Counted from the first letter of the stretch, positions 39,301 to 50,136 are shown. The stretch is DNA of 64,000 nt from Flaccisagitta enflata (GCA_965153355.1 OZ231128.1:18166001-18230000), one strand, 5' to 3'. Notes: a model not told the origin generated them from the sequence alone. A program made the numbers and translations.

Positions 39301-41214
39301 GCATTTGACCAACAAAAAAAGAAAGAATAAAAGCCAAGAGTAAATGACAAATTTCCCTCCATGTTTTTTAGTAGTTCTCTTTAAGACATCACTGCATTTT
39401 GACGCATCAATCAAATTTGCTTTACCTGGTCTGTTTTTTTACTTTTTTAAAAACTTCAATTTCATTTATTTATTTATATGTTTTTCAATTTTTCAACCAA
39501 GTAATATGCGTCTAGTTGCAATTTATCATAGCATGCCTGTACTAGTGTGAGCAATCCGGAGTAAACACCATTGAAAGCTTGCAAGGCTTTCATCCTTTGT
39601 AAATTGGAGAATTCTGGCCTCCTTTTGTAAGGGCTATGTTGTTTCAACTTTCATTTTTATGTATTTTTATGTATCGGCTGGGTTGAACAAATCTTGGTCA
39701 AACCCACGAATAGTTTCTTCTTACTATCAACCTACAGTTGATTGCTTTGCCAATAAGCTCTTTTTTCATATGAAAATGTTGTTTGCGTATGAATTAATTG
39801 TGCTCGGGTTTTCTCGCCACAGTTCCGCTTTTTTCATTCTTTTGCGATTGATTTTTTCACCGGTTTCCATTATTCATTTACATTATTCAATATCATGTTC
39901 ACAAATTCAATTTTACGACTTTATTCCTATCTCTTAACTCATGATTTTATTCATTAGATTTGATTATTCATTTACATTTTCCAATATCATGTACACAAAT
40001 TCAATTTTACGAGTTTATTCCTTACTCTTAGCTAGAATTTCTCAAAATAAGATCAGTTCCATTAGCAAATAAAACCTTTGCCAGAGAAACAAGGCTGGAT
40101 ACATGGCTACCTTAGTCGCGTGTGGGTGGGCAGTAGCCGTATTTGAGGTCACTTGATCATTTTGAGTAGTGAGGCCAAAGACCGCAAAAAAGTAGTGTGA
40201 CGGGCAGACCAATGGATGCACCAACTGACGGACAGATGGACCGACAAAGCAGGGTGTAGTTACGTAGCACACGACTAAAAAGACCATAACTCAACCTGAT
40301 ACAATTGTAACTTGGTGAATCAGGTAACTTAACAAGGCCATATACATGGCTACTCTAGTTATGTGCGGCTGGGAGGGGCAGTGATGGAGAAGGTCAATGG
40401 AGCATTGGGCAGGAGCAGTGAGATCAAAATGCTCAAAAATGCGGAGAAAGTAAAATGGAGACTGACCAACCAACAGATGGACAGACATAGCATAGCGTAG
40501 TCGCGTAGAACGCGACTAATAATGTTGAATGTTGACCCAATAGATCAACCAGACAATCGGTCTGTGACACCTCTTGACACCAAGTAATTATCCATTTACA
40601 AATGTTCTAATTGATGAAAATGCGCCAAGTGTGATGATGTCCTGTTTACATTTCATTAAGTAGTGAAGTTTTATTTTCTTTGTGGTCGCAGGATTTTGAC
40701 CAAATATATAATCTGTAATGCCAGCCAGTTTGTCTGTTAGCTCACAGCATTTTTACCAATTGTTTTCAGAATATTGGAGGCTGTTTATGGCATCAAAAAA
40801 GAAGAGCATGAGGGGCAAAACGAGGATTTGACACAGAACACCGAAGATCGCCATGCAACTATTCACTTCCATCAAAAGAATGACCGAGTTGCAGCTCCAA
40901 CCAATGCTGATGACGTTGTATCTCGTGATGATGAAAAAATCCCTGAAATGGAAAGGGTCATTCGCTCAGATAGCTTGGCTCTTCACAAGGATACAACCCT
41001 GACCTTGACAGGCGTCAATTCCATGCTGATGGAGAAAGCAGCGAGAGTGGGAAGTAATATGACCTCTGCTTATTCAGACAAACAAAACCGTTTGTCTCTT
41101 AACAAAGACCATATTAATAGGGAGAAAAAATTCAATCCAATTAGCACTGTGCAGCGGTGCATTTGGATCCCTATCCGCTACCCAGTTATAAAGAGTTGCA
41201 GTTGTTCATGCTGA
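33379..41214 (+). CDS. noggin: Noggin-like secreted BMP antagonist, 7 exons, 419 aa
   Basis: Exons: 33379-33442, 35831-35897, 36014-36294, 36654-36758, 37200-37403, 38294-38387, 40770-41214. All phases match; 420 codons with stop. Residues 1-17 form a signal peptide (MFLLWFLFLGTPVQTTA). The N-terminal noggin block is at 82-132 (RPIASDDYPILPLLE, LLDPPKAMLDDTL, YDARFMAIS). The hallmark LWSMSHCPVEYIWKDLG and PRFWPRYVREGAC span 201-230. The C-terminal knot ends RCIWIPIRYPVIKSCSCSC. All nine noggin cysteines are present: 207, 230, 244, 252, 267, 402, 415, 417, 419. Between Cys267 and Cys402 there are 134 residues, against about five in vertebrate noggin. The insert is charged and hydrophilic with an NMT glycosylation site. 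Known family role: dimeric extracellular binder that blocks BMP signalling. Planarian and other noggin-like genes are known to carry a shorter insert in the noggin domain. Confidence 0.95.
33490..33715 (+). mobile_element. hAT-like MITE fragment in noggin intron 1
   Basis: Poly-C run, CTTTGATATTCATCCCCGC, TTACAAAATCAATGATTTTC and TTTTCCCC follow the order of the copy at 10036. Terminal repeats are eroded. Confidence 0.55.
34143..34577 (+). mobile_element. Family A foldback element, copy in noggin intron 1
   Basis: Starts AAACAGGTCGCCCAAGGGCA, then the GCCCTGCTT/GAAGCAGGGC stem, GGCCCCGAAGGGGAC and GTCCTGTAGAATACAGGGGG. The core is AGGCCTGTAATCTGCCC units that invert in the middle. Ends CTTCGGGGCCGCTGCCC. 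Nearly intact and the cleanest reference copy in the window. Confidence 0.85.
34695..35585. mobile_element. Foldback split by an HP3 insertion
   Basis: Left arm 34695-34930 (GATCGGCACCAACTT, CTAAGAAAAATGAAAC, ACCGGTTTATTTGA) pairs with 35345-35585 in inverse (TCAAACAAACCGG, TTTCATTTTTCTCAG, GGGTGCGGATC). The middle 34940-35290 is foreign. Within noggin intron 1. Confidence 0.7.
34940..35290 (-). mobile_element. HP3-related insertion
   Basis: GTCGGTCAGTAGGTTGGTCG and TCCGTCCGTAACAT lead a run of GGGTACTTTAGGG-type repeats (34990-35165). It ends with GACGCACACGACTGTTGCTC and GGGCTTGTTTC, the reverse of an HP3 5' start. Confidence 0.6.
37745..37832. repeat. Degenerate CCCTAA tract
   Basis: AACCCTTAGCCCTAAAGCTAACCC and AACCCTAACCCTAAACCCAC-type words, a mutated interstitial telomere-like stretch in noggin intron 5. 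Confidence 0.6.
40076..40276 (+). mobile_element. HP3 element, GTCGCG subfamily
   Basis: CAAGGCTGGATACATGGCTA, AGTCGCGTGTGGGTGGGCAG, CATTTTGAGTAGTGAGGCCA, a GACCGACAAAGC core and a degenerate end TACGTAGCACACGACTAAAA. In noggin intron 6. Confidence 0.8.
40335..40512 (+). mobile_element. HP3 element, second adjacent copy
   Basis: AAGGCCATATACATGGCTAC, AGTTATGTGCGGCTGGGAGG, GGGCAGGAGCAGTGAGATCA and the terminal hairpin AGTCGCG-TAGAA-CGCGACT. Same orientation as the neighbour. Confidence 0.8.
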
Positions 41215-41517
41215 CTACACTCGGGGGTGAGAATAGGTGAATCTAAACAAACTCCTACTTTTGATGTAAGCTATTCGGGAAATCTGGAAATCCCCATGAG
41301 GGGTTATGTGGCATACACAGCGCCAACTCCAAGAGAAGTGAAAAGAGCTGGAAAACGATTTTTCTTAAAAACATCAATCAACCCTTTCCAGGGGAGTATG
41401 ACGGAAGTAACAAAAGACTGCGGGATGAGCACCCCATTTTATGGTTTTATCCATGTTTGGTGTCTTTCAGTGGCTTTGCAATTGTTGTAGCGGAAGGCAT
41501 TGTATGCAATAAAAAAT

Positions 41518-41523
41518 TAAGCA
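41518..41523 (+). terminator. Noggin polyadenylation signal AATAAA
   Basis: AATAAA about 300 bases after the TGA at 41212-41214. The open frame 41227-41490 between them is treated as 3' UTR. Confidence 0.55.
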
Positions 41524-42211
41524 ATATTTTCATGCTCCTAAGATTTTCAGCTTCTCTTATTTTCGGAGTGAAACTAATGGGAGAGAATATATTTTGAAAA
41601 GAACCCTATACTTTAGATATGTACATGCAATTTAAATGTCAGAATTGTTGTTATTGCTCAAAGATGAAAACGTTTTAGCATCAAAATCCCTTCCCACAAT
41701 CTTTTTTTCAAATTTGAAAATCTCTCAAATGTTTGCATTGAATTAGTCCAAGTTCAGCATACCTGGTTCCTGATATTATGCTACATAGGGTGAACTTTAT
41801 ATGATATATGGTGAACATGGTATCTTGCTTACCCTGCAGCACTACCATCCCGAATCCTCACCCCTGAAAAAATGACCCTGCTCCACTGAGCATTAAACAC
41901 GCCAGATCTAGATAGTTTACAACCTTGTATTTCACTATCTAGTGAAGATGACAAAGCCACAGCTTTTCTATGTATGATAATATGTCGCATTTGTTGGCAA
42001 CAATAAATCTTAACTTTGAATGACAACTTTTTTTGTTTAACGGGTTTAGATACACCTATACCAATTTTCGCACTCCCTAAGTAAAAAAAATTCTTTTGAT
42101 CTTTAACTTTTTTGTCCTTGTCTCATTTTTCTGTTGCCAGTTATGATCACTTCTCACTTTTGTCTCGCATTAAATCTTCAACTGAATGAAAGCAATTTTT
42201 TTGAATGGGAA
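41524..42211. other. 3' flank of noggin
   Basis: AT-rich unique-looking sequence; no gene or clear repeat. Confidence 0.4.
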
Positions 42212-42840
42212 AACAAGGCTGGATACATGTAGGGTGGGCAGGGGCAGTGATAAATAGTCGCAAAAGCTTTAGATGGTCAGCGGTACCTGTGCCCTGCTAA
42301 AGTAAGTTGTCGTTGAAGTTGAGGGGGGAGCAGGGCATGGGCCCCAAAGGGGTTGATGACCCATGCTTTCACACATATGGGGAATTTTCTCCTCCTTCTC
42401 CTCCTCCGCACCCCCCTTCCCCCAGCCTCCAGGCCCATATCTCGGCCTGGAGGCCCATAACCCAGCCTCGAGGTCCAAATCCCAATCTTGATGCCCAAAT
42501 CCCTTGAGACTGGAATTTGGGCCGCGGGTTGGGATTTGGGCCTTGAGGGTGGGATTTGGGCCTCAAGACTGCGATTTAGGCCTCGAGGCTTGGTTATGGG
42601 CCTCCAGGCTGAGATATGGGCCTGGAGGCTGGGGAGAGGGGGGGCACGGAGAAGGAGGCGCAGAAAATTTCCCATATGTGTGAAAGCACAGGTCATCGAC
42701 TCCTTCGGGACCGCTGCCCATAAAACGTTTGGGTAGGAGCGATAATGAAAAGACGCCCAAAACGCCAAATAAGCTAACGGCGACCAACTGACAGACCGAC
42801 CAGCAGTTTGGGTCAGAGTCGCGAAGCACGGGACTGAAAA
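42212..42840 (+). mobile_element. HP3 element split by a family A2 foldback
   Basis: The 5' part is AACAAGGCTGGATACATGTA and GGTGGGCAGGGGCAGTGATA (42212-42250). The 3' part is TTTGGGTAGGAGCGATAATG, ACGCCAAATAAGC, GACCGACCAG and the end AGTCGCGAAGCACGGGACTG (42728-42840). The A2 element lies between. Confidence 0.75.
42251..42725 (+). mobile_element. Family A2 foldback element
   Basis: Begins AATAGTCGCAAAAGCTTTAG and ATGGTCAGCGGTACCTG, then the GCCCTGCT/AGCAGGGC stem, GGCCCCAAAGGGGTTGATGA and CTTTCACACATATGGGGAA. The core has CCTCCAGGCCCATATCTCGG-type units turning into their inverse. Mirrors to CCCATATGTGTGAAAGCACA and TCGGGACCGCTGCCC. Confidence 0.8.
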
Positions 42841-42851
42841 CCATTACACAT

Positions 42852-42927
<76 letters not shown>

Positions 42928-42956
42928 CCTCTCTCTCTTTCTCTCTCCCTCTCTCT
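42852..42956. repeat. (CT)n microsatellite
   Basis: Pure CT run with a few TTTCTC/CCCTC interruptions at the right. Confidence 0.95.
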
Positions 42957-45090
42957 TGCGCTGTTATTCCTTGATTCGTTCTCCCACTACCCATGGTTTC
43001 AAATGTTAGTCTACTGATTGATAACTTGTTCTTGAAAGATAACTGACTTGAGTGATTGACTAATTTTGAAGCTTCATTATTGTTGTTAGTGCCAATGATA
43101 GCCAGTACACTGTCCTTGATGGCTGCAGCACGGTTTTGCATGCAAGAACAAAGAAACATATTTAATTCAATCTGCTTAAGAAATCTATCCCAGGCATGTA
43201 TAAAGTAGTATTTTTCCCCGGGGGTGGAGAAAGTGATTAAAGAATTTTATTTTCTCCATTTGTAGCTCCCTGCAATTAATGCGCCCTGTATTTTTGCACC
43301 TAAGGTCAATCATGAGAACTTCTCTAAAGAGGACTTTTTATTCACTATCCTTTACAGTGCTTGCATAGCGAACAAGCGCAGAATGTCACATATTTTAAGA
43401 TCATCGTTTATCTCTGTTTTTAGTCCTTTACATTGTGAAAAACACTAGATAAAGAAATATACTTAATTTTGGAGGGGCGCTAATTGAAGGTTAAATGACA
43501 AACATTTTCCAATTTCCAAAGCATTGGGGCGCTAATTAGAAAAAATCTGGTGTATGGAAATTGGGGATAAAATTGCTGTGCAAGAGGGGGAAGAAATTTG
43601 AAGAAGATTCTATTCTTTGGCAGTATTAAAAAAAGAATGATAGGTTAAGGACTACAATTGAATGTTATTTAAAACTGCTATTTAGAATTGCTTTGTGAGG
43701 ATGAAAATCAGATTTTCAACCATACAGTGAATGGATAGGACCTGAGGGGAGGGATAAAAAAACAAAAGCTCTGCAACTTTTACACCCTTTAGTTAATCTT
43801 TTTATGATAGTAAAATTGATATGACAAAGAAAAGCTATCTTCCAGTTCCAGGTATCTCTAACACAGACACAGACACTAACACACTTTTAGAGGCATCGCC
43901 AAATGTCCATCTGTTAGTCCATCCATTAATGCATTGGTCAATGATGTTGGAATGTGAAAATGCGCAGTTTTGCTCCTGAATGACGATACTGTAACCCCAC
44001 ATAACCTTTCCAATTATGACCAGACAAATATATGATTCTTTAAGCACTATCACATATGTCAATTGATTATTCAACTACCTCTGACTATATTCAGTTCTTT
44101 ATCAAAATCATCCCTGATAATAAGATACTTTTCAGGTCGCGTGTGTGTGACCATGCATCTGTTGGGTGTTCTACATAGCAAAAGTTAGGAATTTCTTTTC
44201 GCATCTCTTACTTTGTGTGTATGGGCTTATTGTAGACCTTAACCAATTTTGGTTGCTTTTGGGATCCTGTAGGCGTGTATTAATTGTTCAAATGGAGGAA
44301 GGAGAAAAGAAGTCAGGGAAGAAAATAAAAGATTTTATACTGTGAAATCTGCTGAAATGATGATTTATGCGCATTACGCCCCCTACCCAGCCATGTTACG
44401 GCCCCCGCCCCCCAAAATGCTGCTCCTGCCCACCCACCAGTGCCTACAGATAGGCCGTGTATCCAGCTGTGTTTTTGGAGCATGGAATTGTCTGAATCAT
44501 CTTTATGACAAGTTAGAATATGTAAATATGAAAAAATCTTTATCAAAAGGAAATGCAGTCGTCTGAGGCGTACAAGACTGGGTGAAGCTTTGTCCTAGTG
44601 CTTTTAATCTTAGTCTTTCTATGTAGCTCAGCGTGTCTGGTTTTAAAGGGTGGGGGAGGGGTAACTAGGTAAGGAACATGGAAGAATGACTAGCTGCTTT
44701 TTCTTCACCAACTAACGGTGGCACCTGGTTCCTGTCTGCCCTGGTTCCCCCTGCCCCCTTGTTAACCCCCTGTCCTTCCTTTTTGGTTGCGAAAACGCAA
44801 CTCCATTTATTTGTGGTTAATAGAAAAGGTAAAAATAGGATCCAGATGCAGAAGAAACTAGATTGCCTAAAAATAGAAAAGGAGATGAAATTAGATTTGA
44901 CATTAAAATGACAAATTTAAAATGACTGTTGACAAATGACAGACCTAAAAATAGATTTAAAGCAATAGATCAGACATGAAACACAAGTAAAAGAAATTTG
45001 AAAGGGAATAAACTAGTCAGTCAGTCCGTCCATCTGATACTTTCTTTTCCGATGTTTGCCGACCCAACCACCCGTGATTGTTGCGGTTGT
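42957..45090. other. 2.1-kb stretch without a gene
   Basis: Contains a hAT-like scrap (43196-43260, GTATAAAGTAG with CCCCGGGGGTGG) and GGGGCGCTAATT words at 43474 and 43527. An HP3 5' end in reverse lies at 44415-44482 (GCTCCTGCCCACCCACC, CCGTGTATCCAGC). No supported exon. Confidence 0.5.
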
Positions 45091-45094
45091 CCTA

Positions 45095-45559
<465 letters not shown>

Positions 45560-45717
45560 CTCAATATCACTTGCACTCCAACCAAAAACGTTTCTCTCTC
45601 TCGTCAATGAGGATCACTAAGTTGCTCTCCATTTGCTCTTCCCATGCTGAAGCCTCAATTTTTCCGCTTCGTAACATTTCTTGAATGGGCTTTTTCAATT
45701 TTCTTCTTCCGCTACTA

Positions 45718-45718
45718 A

Positions 45719-45792
<74 letters not shown>
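45718..45792. repeat. (CT)n microsatellite
   Basis: Pure CT run of about 70 bases. Confidence 0.95.
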
Positions 45793-45795
<3 letters not shown>

Positions 45796-46365
45796 TGTCT
45801 CTCTCGCGCTCGATTTCACGATCTAATTTTTCCCCGCAAGTTCTTTTTCCCCTTAAAAAATTTGTTAGATTTCTGTTGGAAGTCCAAAGTACACGGAAAA
45901 TACTACACAAGCGAAACTAGTTGGAAATTTACGTTTCACATGTAATTCACGCATTTTTAAAAAGTACATGACATTCAATTTGGAGATTTGTCAATGACAT
46001 CGACGTGAAGCCGGCAGAAACGTGACGTCTGCCTCGTGCAATAATTTATAGACTCGTCTGCTTACGAAGGAGCAGCTGTTTGCTAACGTTGGTTGATTCG
46101 TCTGACCGTCGTATTGCAAAAGCCATGCGCACATATGTAAGATGTATAAAACTATTAAACTGACCATCGGCCATATGAAGTTATCACGTAAAGCTAATGA
46201 GCATCGAGCGTTGGCTATGGGTACGTCCAAGCTTGACAGACTGACCTTTATAACGGGATCATGATGTATCGTTGTGATCAGCTATCTTCGATCCGCTCTT
46301 CAGCCACGTCCCGGCATCTCTACTAGAAATTTTGCCTTTGTATCAGTCAGTCTATTTGATCAGAA
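45793..46365. other. Spacer, nothing recognised
   Basis: Unique-looking sequence; no coding exon or repeat that I can defend. Confidence 0.4.
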
Positions 46366-46541
46366 CAAGGCCGGATACACGGCCACCAGTTGCGGACAGG
46401 TGGGCAGGGGCGGAAATGCGCGTTTTCACTCTTTTTGACTCGTGCTCACCAACGGACCAACCAACGGACCAACCAACGGATGGACGGACGGACGGACGGA
46501 CAAAGCCTCCTATAGAGTTGCGTGTCCGCAACTAAAAATAA
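46366..46541 (+). mobile_element. HP3 element, GTTGCG subfamily, reference copy
   Basis: AACAAGGCCGGATACACGGC, 5' word GTTGCGGACA at 46389-46398, GGTGGGCAGGGGCGG, a (CGGA)n core and CAAAGCCTCCTATAGAG. The hairpin AGTTGCG-TGTC-CGCAACT (46516-46533) is followed by AAAAA. The 5' word is the exact reverse complement of TGTCCGCAAC at 46523-46532. Confidence 0.85.
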
Positions 46542-46544
46542 CAA

Positions 46545-46650
46545 AGCAAAGTAGGCCAATAAGGTGCGACATTTTGATCGTCGAATGAATATGTTACAGA
46601 CCAACCAACGGACACAGCTAGTTATAGAGGCGCTTTTTCGCACTTAATGA
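46545..46650 (+). mobile_element. HP3 element, GTGCG subfamily
   Basis: AAGTAGGCCAATAAGGTGCG, TTTTGATCGTCG, CAACGGACACAGC, TTATAGAGGCGC-TTTTT-CGCAC. Same order as 17478 and 55630. A reverse HP3 end follows at 46655-46730. Confidence 0.65.
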
Positions 46651-47112
46651 ATTTTAGTTGCATGCACGCAATTCTATAACCCACCACGTCGGTCTTCTTT
46701 GGTCCATTCGTCCATAACATTTGTCGACGTTTACGAGCGTTTTAATTGGCCCTGCTATAATTATGAAATTTGATTATCCACTTCTATCATTGCATTATCC
46801 ATCCGCAAGCGCTTGGGCCTTGGGCCTTGTAGCCTCAAGTTAGAAGGAAGAGTGCGGTTGTGGTCAGAGGATGCATCGTCGTATATGGCGTTCCTTGTTG
46901 CCTTTTTTTTTTCAATCCTATTTTTTCCTTTCACACCTTTTCCTCTTGATTCTTATCTCATTCATCCTTCGTTCCCTCTTGATTCGAAGGTAGTATAGCT
47001 AGTAGCGTTCTTTTCGACGGGGGTTTTCCGTTTTAGTCGGAATCTTCCCCTTTTCGCGGCGCCTCTCTCTCTTTAAAGACATTCGGCGCTAAACGAGAGA
47101 TCTTCCATAGAA

Positions 47113-47229
47113 ATGGCGATTAAATCGGAAAAAGATTGTGGTGACGGCGACGATTGCGGCGCCAGCACAAAGTTAACCTCAGAAATGTCCTCAACTGCGG
47201 ACCACCCTTGCGCAACCGATGAGGTGAGA
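47113..47229 (+). CDS. Possible first coding exon of an unknown gene
   Basis: ATG at 47113 opens MAIKSEKDCGDGDDCGASTK and 17-19 further residues. It runs to a GTGAGA donor at 47224 or a GTAAGT donor at 47230, both in phase 0. The GC content is higher than the flanks and the upstream sequence (CTTTTCGCGGCGCCTCTCTC) looks promoter-like. No following exon was identified. Not similar to a family I recognise. Confidence 0.35.
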
Positions 47230-47349
47230 GTAAGTTTGCCCATGTGTACACTCTATAGATATAAAGTGGTGAGGGCCTCATCACGTCATAAGCCCCTTTT
47301 AGCTGAAGCTTCTGCATCCCAACCTTTCTGTAAGATAAAAAAAAACATA

Positions 47350-48200
47350 ACAAACAAGGCCGGATACACGGCCGTAGCAGTTGCAGACGGGTGGGTAGGG
47401 GCGGATATTCACATTTTCACACTTTTCGACTCTTGCTGACCAACGGACCGACCAAACTCCCAAACTCCCAAACTCCCACCCAGGCCTGGTCAGAGGGGGG
47501 GTTACCCCCTCTAAGAAGGGGGGCCCAGGAGAGCCCCTGAGATGAGAGAAAAGAAAAGAAGAAGAAAGAAAAAAAAGAAGAAAGGAGAAAAAAAAGAAAA
47601 GGAGAAAAAAAAGAAGGAAGGAGAAAAAAAAGAAGAAAAGAAAAAAAATGGAAGAAAAAAAAATAGAGAAAAAAAGTGAGAAAAGTCTATTTATTCTATT
47701 CAGACAGCCCAGTTAAACAAATTCTGATATGATCATGTTTTACTCTTGTTGGACTTTATTAACGCCTGCCTAATACTACTATTCCACGTCCCATTTTAAA
47801 GATACAGTGGATTGCGTTTTTAAATGGGCCCTTAATTCGACTATTATAAATGTGACAAACAATTCTAAAGGGTAGTTATTGTGATCTAGATAAAATTGAT
47901 GGTATTGAGTGTAAATAAAATATAAAGTTAATCTACATAACATGTAGAAAAAGATATTTTAGAGATAATGTATGAAGAGGGGGGTTAGAGGGGCCTGGGC
48001 AAGGGGGTCAGAGGGGGGGCCCGCCATTTTTTTGGCCGGGCCTGCAGTCCCACCCCACACACAAACATACTCAAAAAGTATCCAAAATGCTTGTACTTCC
48101 ACTTTAAAACTTGATCATTACAGACCAACGGACCAACGGGTGGATAGACCGACGGATGGACAGACAAAGCCTCTTGTAGAGTTGCGTGTCCTTAACTAGA
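47350..48200 (+). mobile_element. HP3 element, GTTGCG subfamily, split by a 0.57-kb foldback
   Basis: The 5' part (47354-47480) has AACAAGGCCGGATACACGGC and AGTTGCAGACGGGTGGGTAG. The 3' part (48045-48200) has CACAAACATACTCAAAAAGT, CAACGGACCAACGGG, CAAAGCCTCTTGTAGAG and AGTTGCGTGTCCTTAACT. The CACACTC/CATACACAATAAGTATC words recur at 60257. Confidence 0.7.
47482..48047. mobile_element. Foldback with AGGCCTGG ends and a purine-rich core
   Basis: Left AGGCCTGGTCAGAGGGGGGG; right in inverse from CCCGCC...GGCCGGGCCTG. TCCCACCC flanks both sides (47474-47481, 48048-48055), a possible 8-bp target duplication, though C-richness makes chance possible. Core is AAGAAAGGAGAAAAAA-type sequence. Confidence 0.55.
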
Positions 48201-48451
48201 AACAGAACATTTCTTTGGGAAACACATATGATCTTTTTTTTTTCATAAATCATAAGGTATCATATCATCATATCATCGTATCTTTGTATGGGTTTCCCAG
48301 AGAAATGTTTTTTTCCCAATCACTGCACCAACTGTAAAAAATAAGAAAGAAGGGTGAAATCTCAAAAGGAGGGATGAAAGCTAGAAAGAAAGAAAAGGCT
48401 GGGCGGGGGAGGATGTTGAAGGAAAGAAAAAGATCGAACAAATGGAGATAC

Positions 48452-49431
48452 CGGGAAAGAGGAAATAGTCGCAAAAGCGTTAGATGGTCAGCGGTACCCG
48501 TGCCCTGCCTGAGTAAGTAGTGTTTGAAGTTGAAGAAGCAGGGCAGCGGCCCCGAAGGGGTTGATGACCTATGCTTTCACACATATGGGGAATTTCTCCT
48601 CTGTTTGTCCATCCGCCCCCCCCCCCATGGGTTCGAGGCTCAAATCCCAGTCCCAAGACCCAAATCCCAGCCTCAAGGCTCAAGGCTGGAACTTGGGCCT
48701 CCAGGCTAGGATTTGGGTCTCCAGGCTTGGATTTGGGCCTCAAGGCTAGGATTTGGGCCACGAGTCTGGGATTTGGGTCTTGGGACTGAGATTTGAGCCT
48801 TGAGCCTAGGGGGGGGACAGACGGATGGACGGAGAAGAAAATTCCCCATATGTGTGAAAGCAGGTAGGTAGGTCATTTGGAATCTTCACATAGGAAAAAT
48901 TGGGAGTATCCCTTCGTCCCACTTACGCAATATGGAGGAACAAAAATCATGAAGATGAGCGTTTTCCTTTTTTTAAAATTCTACCATCTTCCATTTTGTT
49001 TTGACCATGAAGTTACCCATAGATACCAATGGGGATTGGAAATTCCTTTCATAGTTTTGTTAACAATAGGGCAATTATTTGTATAGGAAAATTATAATAT
49101 TTGTAAGGATAGACTTCAATATTATAGAAAAAATTATGTAAGAGCTCACTAAGAAAGCTTATGAACAATTTCATGAAAAAAAGAATTAGTAAAAATCAGT
49201 TCAAAGAACATCAGCACAACAATTTATCCCACTGCATTATGCAAATTAAGTCTTACAAAAAACTCACCAAAAAAAATGGAAGATGAACGATTTTCATGAA
49301 AAGAAAAATAGTATGGGTTCTAAAATTAATCATTCTACATAAGGTAAGCGGGACGAAGAGAAATTCACAACTTTTGCTATGTGAAGCACCCAAATAGGTC
49401 ATCGACCCCTACGGGGCCGCTGCCCAAAAAA
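48452..49431 (+). mobile_element. Family A2 foldback split by another TIR element
   Basis: AATAGTCGCAAAAGCGTTAG at about 48466, GGTCAGCGGTACCCG, the GCCCTGC/GCAGGGC stem and GGCCCCGAAGGGGTTGATGA. CAAATCCCAGCC units are inverted within the core, followed by CCCATATGTGTGAAAGCAGG. Its last arm piece GGTCATCGACCCCTACGGGG and CCGCTGCCC lies at 49398-49427, beyond the insertion. Confidence 0.75.
48875..49395. mobile_element. 521-bp TIR element nested in A2
   Basis: ATTTGGAATCTTCACATAGG at the left pairs with GCTATGTGAAGCACCCAAAT at the right; CTTCGTCCCACTTACG also mirrored. AGGTC flanks both sides. AT-rich interior without coding signal. Confidence 0.75.
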
Positions 49432-49479
49432 GGATAGAATGAAAGAAAAGGATGCTATGAAATGGGATGCTATGGAATG

Positions 49480-50136
49480 GAATGAACAAAGTCGGATACA
49501 CGGCTGTATACATCGCGTGCGGGTGGGCATTGGCAGCGAAGTAATTTTCATAAAGTATTTTTGGCAGGGGTACTTAAATAGCAAATAAGCATTATGACTT
49601 GATTTAAGGGTACACTCTTTATTTTGAGTAAGGACAAAGTTTATACGGAAACAAGGGTGAAATTTCCTGACAAAGCCCAGCCTCAGATTTAGGGAAAAAA
49701 TGTTTTTTCAATCCAGATTTGGATTGTTTTAAAGAATAGTATATTTTTGATAGTATTTTTTTGTTTTAAAGTATATAATTTTGTTTTTAACAATTAATAA
49801 AGCCAATAAGTCGGCCGGAGACCCTAGGAAAGCTGATTTTTCAGCTTTTGCTTTTTTTTCACGATTTTTCCTAAATTTCTCTCGGCTAAATGCGCCATCA
49901 AGTGGGCTAATTGGGTATTTTTTTTGTAGTGAATCTATAGCCTGCAGCTATATCGTGTCCAAAAAATGTGGTTAAGAACTCGATTTTTACATTTTTTCTG
50001 GAATTTTTCTCATTTTTGGCTTACAGATAGATTTTGAGACCAGGAATTCGTCTCGAATATCAAATCCCTTGCCCCTCTTCAATGAATATGTCAGAACGAG
50101 CTTATGAATGTTTGAAAGCTCATAAATCAGCTTTTA
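49480..50136. other. HP3 scrap and a repeat shared with noggin intron 1
   Basis: GTCGGATACACGGCTGTATA and CATCGCGTGCGGGTGGGCAT (49488-49535) are an HP3 5' end. TTTTGAGTAAGGACAAAGTTT with GACAAAGCCCAGCC (49620-49690) repeats 33702-33790. No gene. Confidence 0.6.

Noticed and set aside
41227-41490. Open frame after noggin
   Set aside because: Lies between the noggin stop and its polyA signal and has no supporting start or homology; treated as 3' UTR.
42277-43159. Minus-strand open frames over the A2 element and CT repeat
   Set aside because: They span foldback arms and a microsatellite, with repeat-driven composition.
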